Translations under genes and position numbers: made by a program | Shown: positions 19,266 to 26,854 of the stretch, one piece after another | How the letters are laid out: every line of letters begins with the position of its first letter | How positions within the stretch are numbered: the stretch's first letter is position 1 | Notes under the pieces: generated by a model | Seen by the model: only the letters and a program-made list of their open reading frames with translations | Database searches by the model: none | Told to the model about the DNA's origin: nothing | Source of the DNA: Rummeliibacillus pycnus | GTDB taxonomy: Bacteria; Bacillota; Bacilli; Bacillales_A; Planococcaceae | Length of the DNA: 64,000 bases | Direction of reading: 5' to 3' | Assembly (NCBI RefSeq): GCF_002884495.1 | Contig: NZ_KZ614145.1 | Coordinates: 2,928,423 to 2,992,422 of the forward strand

Positions 19266-19741
19266 AGCCATTCCTTTCTTTATCAAATCTCAATTGATCA
19301 ATCTTGTTTAGGGTATTGTTTATTTGGAGCGAAAAAAGTAGGTACATTTTGTACGGTTTTAATTAATTTATGTAAAGTTTCCAACAGGGGTGACAAAGAA
19401 TAAGTTGAATCTACATTAGTAGGAGCTGTCATTTTGTCGATTATGCATCATACTTGAGTGAAAGGTGGCAATCTCCAAATGTATTCGTATCTTTTGGGTG
19501 GATATTAATTCAGAGAGAGTTCATTCATCATCCTACTGAAAAGGTTCGCCTGTAGCAAAACGATTGAACTAGCAACACTATTGATAAACGAAACCTTTTA
19601 GTAAAAAAATATTTAAATATTCACAGGGGAACCTTATCATTAGTAGGTGATGTTTGCTTTGCAAGAAATCATATAAAGATTACATACAGTAATATATACT
19701 TAATTTGCTAACTAAGCTAACTTTCGAAGGAGGGGAATCTA
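19266..19741. other. Intergenic region with a possible gene relic
   Basis: About 475 bases with no intact gene. A short open stretch around 19600-19690 reads GTLSLVGDVCFARNH, which resembles the start of CapA/PgsA-type metallophosphatases, but it soon ends in a stop. The rest shows nothing recognisable. Confidence 0.35.
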
Positions 19742-19894
19742 ATGAAATGGATTTCTAAAAAGAATAAGAAACCTCTTTTATTATTCATCGTTATTATAAT
19801 TTTTATAGCAGGTCTACTTGATATCAAATATCAAGGATTATTCTTTCAATCATTACCTAAATCAATACAATCTTACTTAGCTAATATTTTTTAA
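19742..19894 (+). CDS. Small single-pass membrane protein (50 residues)
   Basis: A short frame with ATG 19742 placed six bases after the strong GAAGGAGGGG (19726-19735). It encodes a basic N-terminus (MKWISKKNKKP), one hydrophobic helix (residues about 11-26) and a polar tail. The strong ribosome binding site and clean topology support a real small membrane protein. No homologue is known to me. Confidence 0.6.
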   Translation: MKWISKKNKKPLLLFIVIIIFIAGLLDIKYQGLFFQSLPKSIQSYLANIF

Positions 19895-20155
19895 TAAGTT
19901 GCTTTTAACAGAAAAGATACCGGATTATGTCATCTGATCATCTGCTCATCCAAGCCTTCTCTCTATTGTTATGATGATATCATGGAGATAGTTACAAACA
20001 TATAAGATATCTTATTTTGATGAGATAGAAAATGGAAATGTATAAATGTGGGGAAAAGCAAAAATATATGAAATGAGCTTGAAATGTTAAATAGGGAACT
20101 ATTTAGCGGCTTTTTCATGTTATCCCAGGACTTGTTGAGATATAAAAGTTGAACA
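19895..20155. other. Intergenic region with no recognised gene
   Basis: About 260 bases between the small membrane protein gene and the TetR terminators. A minus-strand open frame crosses it (19969-20262), but it has no ribosome binding site and runs through the terminators, so it was not called. Confidence 0.4.
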
Positions 20156-20231
20156 ATCATAAAAATAACCGTTGAGACATTAGCTTTCTCAACGGCCCAA
20201 CAAAAAGCTGTCATATAGATGACAGTCTTTT
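20156..20231 (-). terminator. Tandem terminators of the TetR gene
   Basis: The first hairpin, just past the stop, is CTGTCAT-ATAG-ATGACAG flanked by A and T runs (20201-20231). A second is a nine-base repeat, CCGTTGAGA with TCTCAACGG (20168-20194), with T-rich sequence on its minus-strand 3' side. Confidence 0.7.
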
Positions 20232-20234
20232 TAA

Positions 20235-20894
20235 TTAGATAGCTAGTTTTTCTAGGATACAATCCATCATTCCATGAATATCTTCATTTATCATATTGTT
20301 CAAGTATTGAGGCTTAATGATCTGGGTCTTCTTCGCCATATAATAATCAAATAGAGCCTGTTTCAATGATAAATCTTCATCTATTAAAAAAGAGGTATTA
20401 ACTAATTTCCCTAAAACAGTTTCATCTTGAATAATCAGGATTGAAGGATTCAATTTATTAAAAACTCCATCTCTCATGCCCTTTTGATAAAAGGTATGAA
20501 TTGTAGATAATTGTTCTTTTCTTGATTGCATTTTTTTTTCATAAAGATGTGGGCAACTTCTTTTTAATTCAGACAAATAAATATCAGAAGAATACACAGC
20601 TGAAAAAACAGCTTGTTCAAATACTTTTTGAAACCGAAGTGGATAGGATAACTCTTCGTTAGAAATAGTGTGACCAGCTTCATTTATATAATCAATACAG
20701 ATATTAGTCAGCTCCATGATGACATCTTCCTTGGAAGAAAAATAGTTATACAAGGAAGCTCGACTCAAATTCATTGTGTTTGCGATATCTTGAATGGTAA
20801 GTGAAAGAAATCCTTGAGTTCGAATGACATGAATTAGTTTTTTTACGTAAGCTTTTCTCATCTTCTGTCTTTCATTTGGTGCAATTTTTCTCAA
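20235..20894 (-). CDS. TetR/AcrR family transcriptional regulator
   Basis: A 219-residue repressor. The N-terminal helix-turn-helix is clear (TIQDIANTMNLSRASLYNYF, residues about 33-52, then SSKEDVI). The C-terminal ligand domain is unassigned. TTG start at 20894 after AAGGGAG. It is divergent from the nitroreductase gene, and a perfect 12-base inverted repeat overlaps that gene's promoter, so it probably represses the nitroreductase pair, possibly in response to quinones or nitro compounds (inference). Confidence 0.85.
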   Translation of the reverse strand: MRKIAPNERQKMRKAYVKKLIHVIRTQGFLSLTIQDIANTMNLSRASLYNYFSSKEDVIMELTNICIDYINEAGHTISNEELSYPLRFQKVFEQAVFSAVYSSDIYLSELKRSCPHLYEKKMQSRKEQLSTIHTFYQKGMRDGVFNKLNPSILIIQDETVLGKLVNTSFLIDEDLSLKQALFDYYMAKKTQIIKPQYLNNMINEDIHGMMDCILEKLAI

Positions 20895-21010
20895 TATACC
20901 ACTCCCTTATACCAAAATTATATCATAATCCCATGTTGTTAATTCATACTTTAATATTCCAAATCTTTTTAGTTTACAACTGAAAAAAAGTAGAGTAAGG
21001 TATACATAGT

Positions 21011-21050
21011 TTCATTTTAGACACTTTATAACAAAACAGTCTAAAATGAA
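21011..21050 (+). promoter_or_regulatory. Promoter and inverted-repeat operator of the nitroreductase operon
   Basis: TTCATTTTAGAC (21011-21022) is perfectly inverted at 21039-21050, with 16 bases between. The arms cover TAGACA (21018-21023) and TAAAAT (21042-21047), a promoter with an 18-base spacer. A repressor bound here would block RNA polymerase. The divergent TetR gene is the obvious candidate. Confidence 0.7.
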
Positions 21051-21099
21051 TAAGGTGAATTTATGTAAGAACCTAATATGAAATGAGGATATAACTACC

Positions 21100-21738
21100 A
21101 TGAATACAACACAAGTAACGAATGATTTTAATAAAATTGTAACAGGACGCCGCTCCATCAAAAATTATGATAAATCCGTGAAAATTAGCCACGAAGAGAT
21201 GACTGAGATTTTAACAATGGCAACTCTTGCTCCCTCATCTGTTAACATGCAACCATGGCGTTTTCTTGTCATTGAAAGCCCTGAAGCAAAAGCAACACTA
21301 GCACCATTGGCTCGTTTCAACCAAACTCAAGTTGAAACATCATCAGCAGTAATTGCTGTTTTTGGTGATGTAAATAATTATGAGAAATTCGAAGAAATCT
21401 ATGGTGCTGCTGTAGAGAAAGGATTTATGCCTTTAGAAGTAAAAGAACAAATTCATGCATCTTTTGCTGGCTATTTTGAAACAATTTCACGTGAAGATAT
21501 GGAAGATGTTGTTTTAGTGGATGGAGGCCTTGTATCTATGCAGTTAATGCTTGCTGCACGTGCGTATGGATATGATACGAATCCAATCGGTGGCTATGAA
21601 AAAGATAAAATTGCAGAGGCTTTTGGATTAGATAAAAATCGTTATGTTCCGGTTATGTTAATCTCTATTGGTAAAGCAGCCGACAATGGTCATAAATCTG
21701 TACGTCTACCTATTGAACAAGTCGCACAATGGAAATAA
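21100..21738 (+). CDS. Nitroreductase family FMN oxidoreductase
   Basis: A 212-residue flavoprotein of the NfsB/NfnB type, reducing nitro compounds, quinones or flavins with NAD(P)H. Family motifs: GRRSIKNYD at the N-terminus (FMN phosphate contacts), LAPSSVNMQPWRFLVI, and the GLVSMQLMLAARAYGYDTNPIGGY block. C-terminal RLPIEQVAQW is typical. It is followed after 32 bases by a monooxygenase gene, a pairing often seen in quinone-stress operons. It lies behind a TetR-type operator. Confidence 0.9.
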   Translation: MNTTQVTNDFNKIVTGRRSIKNYDKSVKISHEEMTEILTMATLAPSSVNMQPWRFLVIESPEAKATLAPLARFNQTQVETSSAVIAVFGDVNNYEKFEEIYGAAVEKGFMPLEVKEQIHASFAGYFETISREDMEDVVLVDGGLVSMQLMLAARAYGYDTNPIGGYEKDKIAEAFGLDKNRYVPVMLISIGKAADNGHKSVRLPIEQVAQWK

Positions 21739-21770
21739 TAAAAATATAAATAAGAAAGGATTGAAGTAAG

Positions 21771-22067
21771 ATGATTATTATTCATGCTACGTTCCATATT
21801 AATCCAGAAAAGAAGGGGATGTTTTTGGAAGAAATTCAACCGCTAATTGCTACTTCAAGGGAAGAGAACGGAAATATTTCATATCGTCTTCAAAAGGATA
21901 TAGAAAATGAAAATGTATTTACGATGGTGGAAATTTGGGAGGATATGCAAGCTGTTGCTAGCCACAATTCAAGTGAACACTTCACTAGCTTTGTAACAAA
22001 AGCAAAAGGCTTTTTGACTGCGCCATTAGATGTTAAAGCATTTGATGGTCAGCCGTTAAAGTCCTAG
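21771..22067 (+). CDS. Antibiotic biosynthesis monooxygenase (ABM) domain protein
   Basis: A 98-residue single-domain ABM/YgiN-like protein with a ferredoxin-like alpha-beta barrel. It shows the family pattern IIHATFHINPEKKGMF, SREENGNISYRL and VEIWEDMQAVASHNSSEHF. Such small enzymes oxidise quinols or similar compounds without a cofactor. It sits in an operon with the nitroreductase, so both probably deal with quinone or aromatic stress. Ribosome binding site GAAAGGA lies upstream, and a terminator follows. Confidence 0.88.
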   Translation: MIIIHATFHINPEKKGMFLEEIQPLIATSREENGNISYRLQKDIENENVFTMVEIWEDMQAVASHNSSEHFTSFVTKAKGFLTAPLDVKAFDGQPLKS

Positions 22068-22098
22068 ATTTCATAGCTTAAATATAAAGAAAAAAGAG

Positions 22099-22137
22099 AG
22101 GGTATCCCAAAGTATTGCGTTAGGGATATCCTTTTTT
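22099..22137 (+). terminator. Terminator of the nitroreductase operon
   Basis: AGGGTATCCC (22099-22108) pairs with GGGATATCCT (22123-22132) with one G-U pair, followed by six Ts. Confidence 0.85.
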
Positions 22138-22319
22138 GTGGAAAAATGAATCAATCAAACTCTACATGTTCCTATCATTTGAACAAGTGCAGACATAACC
22201 AAAAGACACTGTGACTGATAATTTTAATTAGGAACAAAACAGCTTCATTTTATATTTTTGAATCTTTTTTTGAAATCAGTTCGTAAAGTATATTGCAAAA
22301 AGGAAGAGGGGTGAAAATA

Positions 22320-22655
22320 GTGGGGAAAACTCAAAAAATCATGATAGGCATTACAACGACCGCACTTTCACTTGGTCTTGTTGGATGCGCTTCAAATAGT
22401 GCTAATCTCCCTCCTAAACCTACTGATAAAAATTGTGATGATTGGGAATGGGACGATGATAAAGGTGTCTGGGCATGTGAAGACAGCAGTTCAAGTCACA
22501 ATGGTCATTATTATTATGGCGGTCATTATTACAACAATAAAAATTCACTATTAAAAAGCCATGGCTATAAAAGTTATAAAAAAAGCTCTTCATTTAAAGG
22601 TGGAATTAAAGCGAGCTCTGGATTTGGTAGTGGGGTTAAAAGCTTTGGAGGATAA
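22320..22655 (+). CDS. Small lipoprotein with Gly/Ser/Tyr-rich tail
   Basis: A 111-residue protein whose signal peptide ends in lipobox LVGC (Cys at 23), so probably a membrane lipoprotein. The mature part has an acidic Asp/Trp block with two Cys (NCDDWEWDDD, then WAC), a His/Tyr stretch (HYYYGGHYY), and a tail rich in Gly, Ser and Lys. Its make-up recalls the DUF1190 lipoproteins YgiB/YjfM of E. coli, which also partner a glutathionylspermidine-synthase-like enzyme; homology is not shown. GTG 22320 is six bases after GAGGGGTG; longer in-frame starts exist at 22293 and 22311. First gene of a four-gene cluster. Confidence 0.7.
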   Translation: MGKTQKIMIGITTTALSLGLVGCASNSANLPPKPTDKNCDDWEWDDDKGVWACEDSSSSHNGHYYYGGHYYNNKNSLLKSHGYKSYKKSSSFKGGIKASSGFGSGVKSFGG

Positions 22656-22690
22656 AATGACTTAGTTTAAAGCAAAAAAGGAGGATGAAT

Positions 22691-23089
22691 GTGAATTTAT
22701 ATATCAATTTTCTATCTTATTTAGGAGTTGCGTTGCTTCTTCTTATAGTAGGAGTTGCATTATTTGCAATTAGTACGCCGAAGTTAAAGGAATTCCACTT
22801 GATTACTGAGAAAAATGTAACAGCGGCAATGTCACTCGGTGGAAAGGTCATGGGATTAGCAATTGTTTTAGGAGCTGCGGCTGAATATTCAGTATCACTT
22901 GTGGATATGGTAATTTGGGGAGCCATCGGGATTGTTTCTCAAATTATTGTGTTCATTCTAGCAGAGATCATAACGATACGTTTTAGTATTCATAAAGCAA
23001 TTGAAGAGGATAATCGAGCAGTAGGTACTTTGTTAGTATCTCTATCATTGGCAGTTGGTTGGATTTTAGCAAAATGTCTGTCTTACTAA
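22691..23089 (+). CDS. DUF350 family membrane protein
   Basis: A 132-residue protein with four membrane helices (about residues 5-28, 50-70, 74-98, 108-130), arranged as the two-repeat DUF350 fold (YjfL-like). The GTG at 22691 lies six bases after AAGGAGG (22678-22684); the ATG at 22685 touches that site and is less likely. DUF350 genes commonly neighbour glutathionylspermidine-synthase-like ATP-grasp genes, as here. The protein's transport or anchoring role is unknown. Confidence 0.85.
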   Translation: MNLYINFLSYLGVALLLLIVGVALFAISTPKLKEFHLITEKNVTAAMSLGGKVMGLAIVLGAAAEYSVSLVDMVIWGAIGIVSQIIVFILAEIITIRFSIHKAIEEDNRAVGTLLVSLSLAVGWILAKCLSY

Positions 23090-23106
23090 TTGGATCGGAG
23101 AAATAT

Positions 23107-23562
23107 ATGAAACAATTAACTTATTATATTGATAAAGGCAATGATTGCTATGAACCGTTCTTTGAATATACAATTTCGAATGTTGGGGTTGATGAATTTT
23201 ACGCAAGACAGCTATGTACATATTTTATAATAAGAGGGACACAATACGAACTTGCTTCTAATGAGATGGATGGGGAAGATGACATTTTGGTGATTAAAGA
23301 AATAGGGAGAAATTTGCGAGGAGAAGATGAAAAAAGCTTTCGTGGTGAAGGTATTCATATCGAGTTTCGTAGTCCCCATGAACGAGAAAATTTTCGGCTA
23401 TTATCTCGAATCCCCTGTAGTACTCATTTTGATGCGATTCGCTTTCTTTTAAAGGATGTTGTTGATGTTCCGGAAATTGGTCAACAGCTTGTAACCTCTA
23501 CGGAAATTGATGAAGATCGAGGTGTATATGTCATCTATGTTAAGGATTTAGAAGAGGATTGA
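23107..23562 (+). CDS. Uncharacterised cytoplasmic protein of the DUF350/ATP-grasp cluster
   Basis: A 151-residue acidic, soluble protein with mixed alpha-beta pattern and no recognisable motif. The longest frame starts at 23059 inside the DUF350 gene, but the ATG at 23107 follows GGAG (23097-23100) by six bases and lies after the DUF350 stop, so it is the better start. Its end overlaps the start of the ATP-grasp gene, indicating translational coupling and a likely shared task with it. Confidence 0.7.
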   Translation: MKQLTYYIDKGNDCYEPFFEYTISNVGVDEFYARQLCTYFIIRGTQYELASNEMDGEDDILVIKEIGRNLRGEDEKSFRGEGIHIEFRSPHERENFRLLSRIPCSTHFDAIRFLLKDVVDVPEIGQQLVTSTEIDEDRGVYVIYVKDLEED

Positions 23563-24794
23563 GTGTACAAATGTATCATACAAAACGACTGCAGTTATAT
23601 GGGAAACTGGAAAGCTTTTGGGCAGATCTTTATGGTGAGGAATATGCTCTTTATGATATGAAGCTTTTAAACCAAAAGGAAGTTGCGAAAATTCGACTTA
23701 TTAGTGAACGTGTTGGTTCTATATTTTTTAAAATAGGTCCTTTACTCCGACAAGTACCCGATGAAACTCTTCTTGAAATGGGATTTCCAAAGGAGACACT
23801 GTCATTTATAAGGCTAAAAATACTCCCGACAGAAAGCGTTATCTCGAGACTTGATCTTATTTCGTATGGAGATAGCTATAAATGTATTGAAATCAATGCC
23901 GATACGCCAACATTTATCAAGGAATTATTTAGTATAAATGAATTGGTTTGCCGAGAATTTGGTGTAGGTAATCCAAATGAGGACATGGAGCGCTTTTTGA
24001 GACAAGCTATCTCCGACAGCATATGCCAGAGTACCGATAAGGAATCGCCCCATATAGTTTTTACTGCCCATGAGGATAACATTGAGGACCGTGAGACCGT
24101 ATTATATCTTCAAAATGGTGTGCCCATATCTAAATTTACGCCTCTCCATAAGCTTCAGATTCAAAGAGGTGTGGGGCTTTTTGATGAGGATGGAATCAAA
24201 ATAGATATTCTTTATAGGCAAACGTTCCCTATAGAAAGTTTGATAACGGATGAAGATGGAGAAGGAAACAAGATTGGTTTATGGTTGTTGGAACTTGTGA
24301 AGGAGAAGAAACTCTCGATCATTAATCCCCCTTCTTCTTTTTTACTACAAAATAAAGTAGTTCAGGCTGTCATTTGGGGATTACATGAAGAGAATCATTC
24401 TTTCTTTACTGAAGAAGAGCATATGTGGATTGAGGAATATTTTCTTCCGACGTATCTTGAATCAGATTATTTTTTACAAAGAGGTCTTTCTTTTGTGAAA
24501 AAGCCTGCATTCGGAAGAGAAGGAGACACGGTTGAAATATATAATGGGTATGGTCGGTTACTCCATTCAGACACTCAAAAGACTTATTCTGAATATATCC
24601 CTGTTTATCAGCAATTTATCAAACATCCCACAATAACATTCAATAGTGAAAAAGGGAAACAGGAAGGCCATCTTCTACTTGGAAGCTTTCTTCTTAACGG
24701 AAAATCAGCAGCACTAGGTTATAGAGTTGGGGGTATGATCACTAATAATCTTTCTTATTATTTGCCAGTGGGGTTATTAAAAGAAGAGGAATAG
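23559..24794 (+). CDS. Glutathionylspermidine-synthase-like ATP-grasp ligase
   Basis: A 411-residue ATP-grasp enzyme of the YgiC/YjfC family, which resembles the synthetase half of E. coli Gss. Motifs: EINADTPTFIKE (about 111-122), VIWGLHEENHSFF, FVKKPAFGREGDTV (ATP and substrate loop) and GSFLLNGKSAALGYRVGGMIT with the NNLSYYLPV end. The family makes an amide bond between a peptide carboxylate and an amine using ATP, but the substrate here is unknown. The TTG at 23559 overlaps the previous stop; ATG 23571 is an alternative. Last gene of the cluster, followed by a terminator. Confidence 0.85.
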   Translation: MSVQMYHTKRLQLYGKLESFWADLYGEEYALYDMKLLNQKEVAKIRLISERVGSIFFKIGPLLRQVPDETLLEMGFPKETLSFIRLKILPTESVISRLDLISYGDSYKCIEINADTPTFIKELFSINELVCREFGVGNPNEDMERFLRQAISDSICQSTDKESPHIVFTAHEDNIEDRETVLYLQNGVPISKFTPLHKLQIQRGVGLFDEDGIKIDILYRQTFPIESLITDEDGEGNKIGLWLLELVKEKKLSIINPPSSFLLQNKVVQAVIWGLHEENHSFFTEEEHMWIEEYFLPTYLESDYFLQRGLSFVKKPAFGREGDTVEIYNGYGRLLHSDTQKTYSEYIPVYQQFIKHPTITFNSEKGKQEGHLLLGSFLLNGKSAALGYRVGGMITNNLSYYLPVGLLKEEE

Positions 24795-24795
24795 T

Positions 24796-24829
24796 AAAAA
24801 GCACATCATGTTAAAGCTGATGTGCTTTT
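24796..24829. terminator. Bidirectional terminator between convergent genes
   Basis: AAAAGCACATCA pairs with TGATGTGCTTTT around a nine-base loop. A and T runs on the two sides let it serve both the ATP-grasp operon and the leftward DUF4097 operon. Confidence 0.8.
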
Positions 24830-24889
24830 CTTACTGTATTAAAATGATGCGATATCTGCCCATTCATTTTGGAGAAATCATGAATGTTC

Positions 24890-25693
24890 TTACTTGGTTA
24901 TTGTAATACGTCCATTATCGGTAGAAAGCCTAATTAAATTTTCCCCTTTACCAATTACTGCAGAGCCACTATATTTATCAAGGATATTCACTCGTCCATT
25001 ATCTACATGAACGTCAAATGTTGCATTAGTTGGTTCAGTTTCTGTTTGAACCGTGACGGACCCATTATCACATTCTAATTGAATCGGACGATCTAAACTT
25101 TTTGTTTTTAAAGTAATTTTCCCATTGTTTGTTTTTCCAGAAAGTTTCCCTTCTACATGATTAAGGACTATTATACCGTTATCTGAGTTCACATTTGCTT
25201 CAGTTGATTTTATATTTTCTAAAGTAATCCGACCGTTGTCTGTTTTAGCATATAAAACATTTGCTTGTAAATCCGTTGCTTTTATATATCCGTTATCACA
25301 TTTTACTTTGATCGATTTGTATAGTTTTTCTGGGACAAATACTTTTAAGGTTAGTTCCGTGGACAGAAAGTTTAGATTGAAAAATTTAAACTGCTGTTCG
25401 TTTAATCTAACCGAAAGTGTTTCGCCGTTAACGGTAGCTGATAGCTTTTGTTTAGAGGAGGGTTCTCTCTTGCCAGTCAGTTCTACCTTAGTTATATTAT
25501 TTTTTGAAGGTATTATTTCTACAATTGCATTCTCAACACTCACATCTATTGATTTAATGCCTGGTTGAGCAATTTTCTTTGTTTCTGCTACTGCAACAAC
25601 TTCATTGCTGGAGCGGAAAGTTAGAAGGGAACCAATAACACCAATTAAAAGAAGAACAAGTGCAATAATGGAGACTTTTAATAGTTTACTCAT
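24890..25693 (-). CDS. DUF4097 family beta-strand repeat protein, membrane anchored
   Basis: A 267-residue protein with an N-terminal membrane helix (about 5-25) and an extracellular right-handed beta-helix made of repeats containing DNG (seen as CDNGYI, TDNGRI, SDNGII, TNNGKI, CDNGSV, VDNGRV, TDNGRI). This is the DUF4097/adhesin-like family. It overlaps the upstream HAAS-domain gene by four bases. In Bacillales such proteins are often encoded with HAAS and PadR genes and are linked to envelope stress (YvlB/LiaG-type). Confidence 0.88.
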   Translation of the reverse strand: MSKLLKVSIIALVLLLIGVIGSLLTFRSSNEVVAVAETKKIAQPGIKSIDVSVENAIVEIIPSKNNITKVELTGKREPSSKQKLSATVNGETLSVRLNEQQFKFFNLNFLSTELTLKVFVPEKLYKSIKVKCDNGYIKATDLQANVLYAKTDNGRITLENIKSTEANVNSDNGIIVLNHVEGKLSGKTNNGKITLKTKSLDRPIQLECDNGSVTVQTETEPTNATFDVHVDNGRVNILDKYSGSAVIGKGENLIRLSTDNGRITITK

Positions 25694-26247
25694 GCCTTTA
25701 AACCGCCCTTCACAAGAGATATATTAAACTTCAAATATTTTACAAATAAATAAGTAAGCCACTTCGTGATAAAAAACATACCCAGTCCAATCAATAGGCC
25801 AAGTCCGCAGAGTCCAATTGATGCAAATAAGTCGAAAAGTTGGAAAGTGCCAACGTTGACGACAGCATTTACTAATACAAGTAATGGTGAGGCAACAAAA
25901 GATACTCCTGTAACCCAACCAGCAAAAATTACTCCCAATAATCCAATAAAAGGTCCAAGAACGATCACAATATTAAAAAATCCTAAACCAATAACAGCCC
26001 AAACAGCACGAATAACATTCCCTGTAGTAGCGGTTGTTTCAACTTTTTCAAGATGGTGCATGGCCGTTAACTCTCTGGCAATTTGACTAGGTTGGCCAAG
26101 TGAATCAGCAATTTGCTGTTCTGTTTTCCCTTCTTCTAATCCAATGGCAAAATGTTCTTCATAATCCTGTAAAATATCTTGTCGTTCATCTGAAGAAATC
26201 CCTTTAAGGGATTTCTTCAATTGTGTCAAAAATTGTTCTTTAGTCAA
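25690..26247 (-). CDS. HAAS-domain (DUF1700) membrane protein
   Basis: A 185-residue protein with an N-terminal HAAS helical domain ([18 protein letters not shown], then [29 protein letters not shown]), which occurs next to PadR regulators, followed by three or four membrane helices (about 82-178). Probably a membrane signal partner of the PadR repressor and the DUF4097 protein. The longest frame starts at GTG 26256; the TTG at 26247 has AGAAGG at better distance. It overlaps the end of padR by eight bases. Confidence 0.85.
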   Translation of the reverse strand: MTKEQFLTQLKKSLKGISSDERQDILQDYEEHFAIGLEEGKTEQQIADSLGQPSQIARELTAMHHLEKVETTATTGNVIRAVWAVIGLGFFNIVIVLGPFIGLLGVIFAGWVTGVSFVASPLLVLVNAVVNVGTFQLFDLFASIGLCGLGLLIGLGMFFITKWLTYLFVKYLKFNISLVKGGLKA

Positions 26248-26563
26248 TATTCTCACCTTCTTTAATTAATTGATTGACCCCATTCGAAAATTTACCCCAA
26301 TCATCAATAAGTTCATGGAGATATTCTCTTCCTTTGTCAGTTAATCTGTAATACTTCCTAGATGGGCCCTCTGATGATTCTTGTAAGTAGGTTGTAAAAT
26401 ATTCTTCCTTTGTTAAGCGTCTTAAAAGAGGATAGACAGAACCTTCAGAAATCTCAATTTGGTTAGAAATTTTATGAACCAATTCATATCCATAACGATC
26501 CTGTTTATCTAATAACACCAGTACACAAAGCTCTAGGACACCTTTTTTAAATTGCACGTTCAC
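26240..26563 (-). CDS. PadR family transcriptional regulator
   Basis: A 107-residue winged-helix repressor: [44 protein letters not shown] and the wing [13 protein letters not shown] are all PadR signatures. The open frame extends to 26665, but GTG 26563 is seven bases after AGAGGTGA, giving the usual PadR size. First gene of the padR-HAAS-DUF4097 operon. A 17-base palindrome just upstream is a likely autoregulatory site. Confidence 0.9.
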   Translation of the reverse strand: MNVQFKKGVLELCVLVLLDKQDRYGYELVHKISNQIEISEGSVYPLLRRLTKEEYFTTYLQESSEGPSRKYYRLTDKGREYLHELIDDWGKFSNGVNQLIKEGENID

Positions 26564-26591
26564 AACTGAATCACCTCTCGTCCTTACAACT

Positions 26592-26608
26592 ACTATATAT
26601 TGTATAGT
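26592..26608 (-). promoter_or_regulatory. Likely PadR operator
   Basis: ACTATA-TATTG-TATAGT is a palindrome of 17 bases (26592-26608), about 30 bases upstream of the padR start, and overlaps a possible TACAAT -10 on the minus strand. GTAC repeats adjoin it (26607-26615). PadR proteins often bind such ATA-rich palindromes at their own promoters. Confidence 0.5.
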
Positions 26609-26809
26609 ACAGTACTTTGAATAATACCTAACGGCTATAATATAACATCCAGTATTTTCTAACACAAGGGTTTAATTCCTAATTTATAAAAAATTAATAA
26701 AAATATGCAATCATTAAAATGGTAATTGTTGAAATATGTATTTAGAAAGAATGGGAAAATCAATGTAGTTTATGTATTTAGAGGGAAATTACAAAATAGG
26801 GTTTAAAGG

Positions 26810-26848
26810 AAAAGGACAAAGTGAATGATGAATTCACTCTGTCCTTTT
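26810..26848. terminator. Terminator of the YlmD-like gene
   Basis: AAAAGGACA and GTGAAT pair with AATTCAC and TGTCCTTTT, forming a long hairpin with A and T runs on both sides. It lies just past the stop of the leftward gene at 26855. Confidence 0.85.
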
Positions 26849-26854
26849 CAAATC

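Noticed and set aside
19969-20262. Minus-strand 97-residue frame at the end of the TetR gene
   Set aside because: It runs through two terminator hairpins and out of frame into the TetR gene.
23059-23106. Upstream extension of the 151-residue protein into the DUF350 gene, suggesting a fusion or frameshift
   Set aside because: A well-spaced GGAG before ATG 23107 explains a normal separate start.
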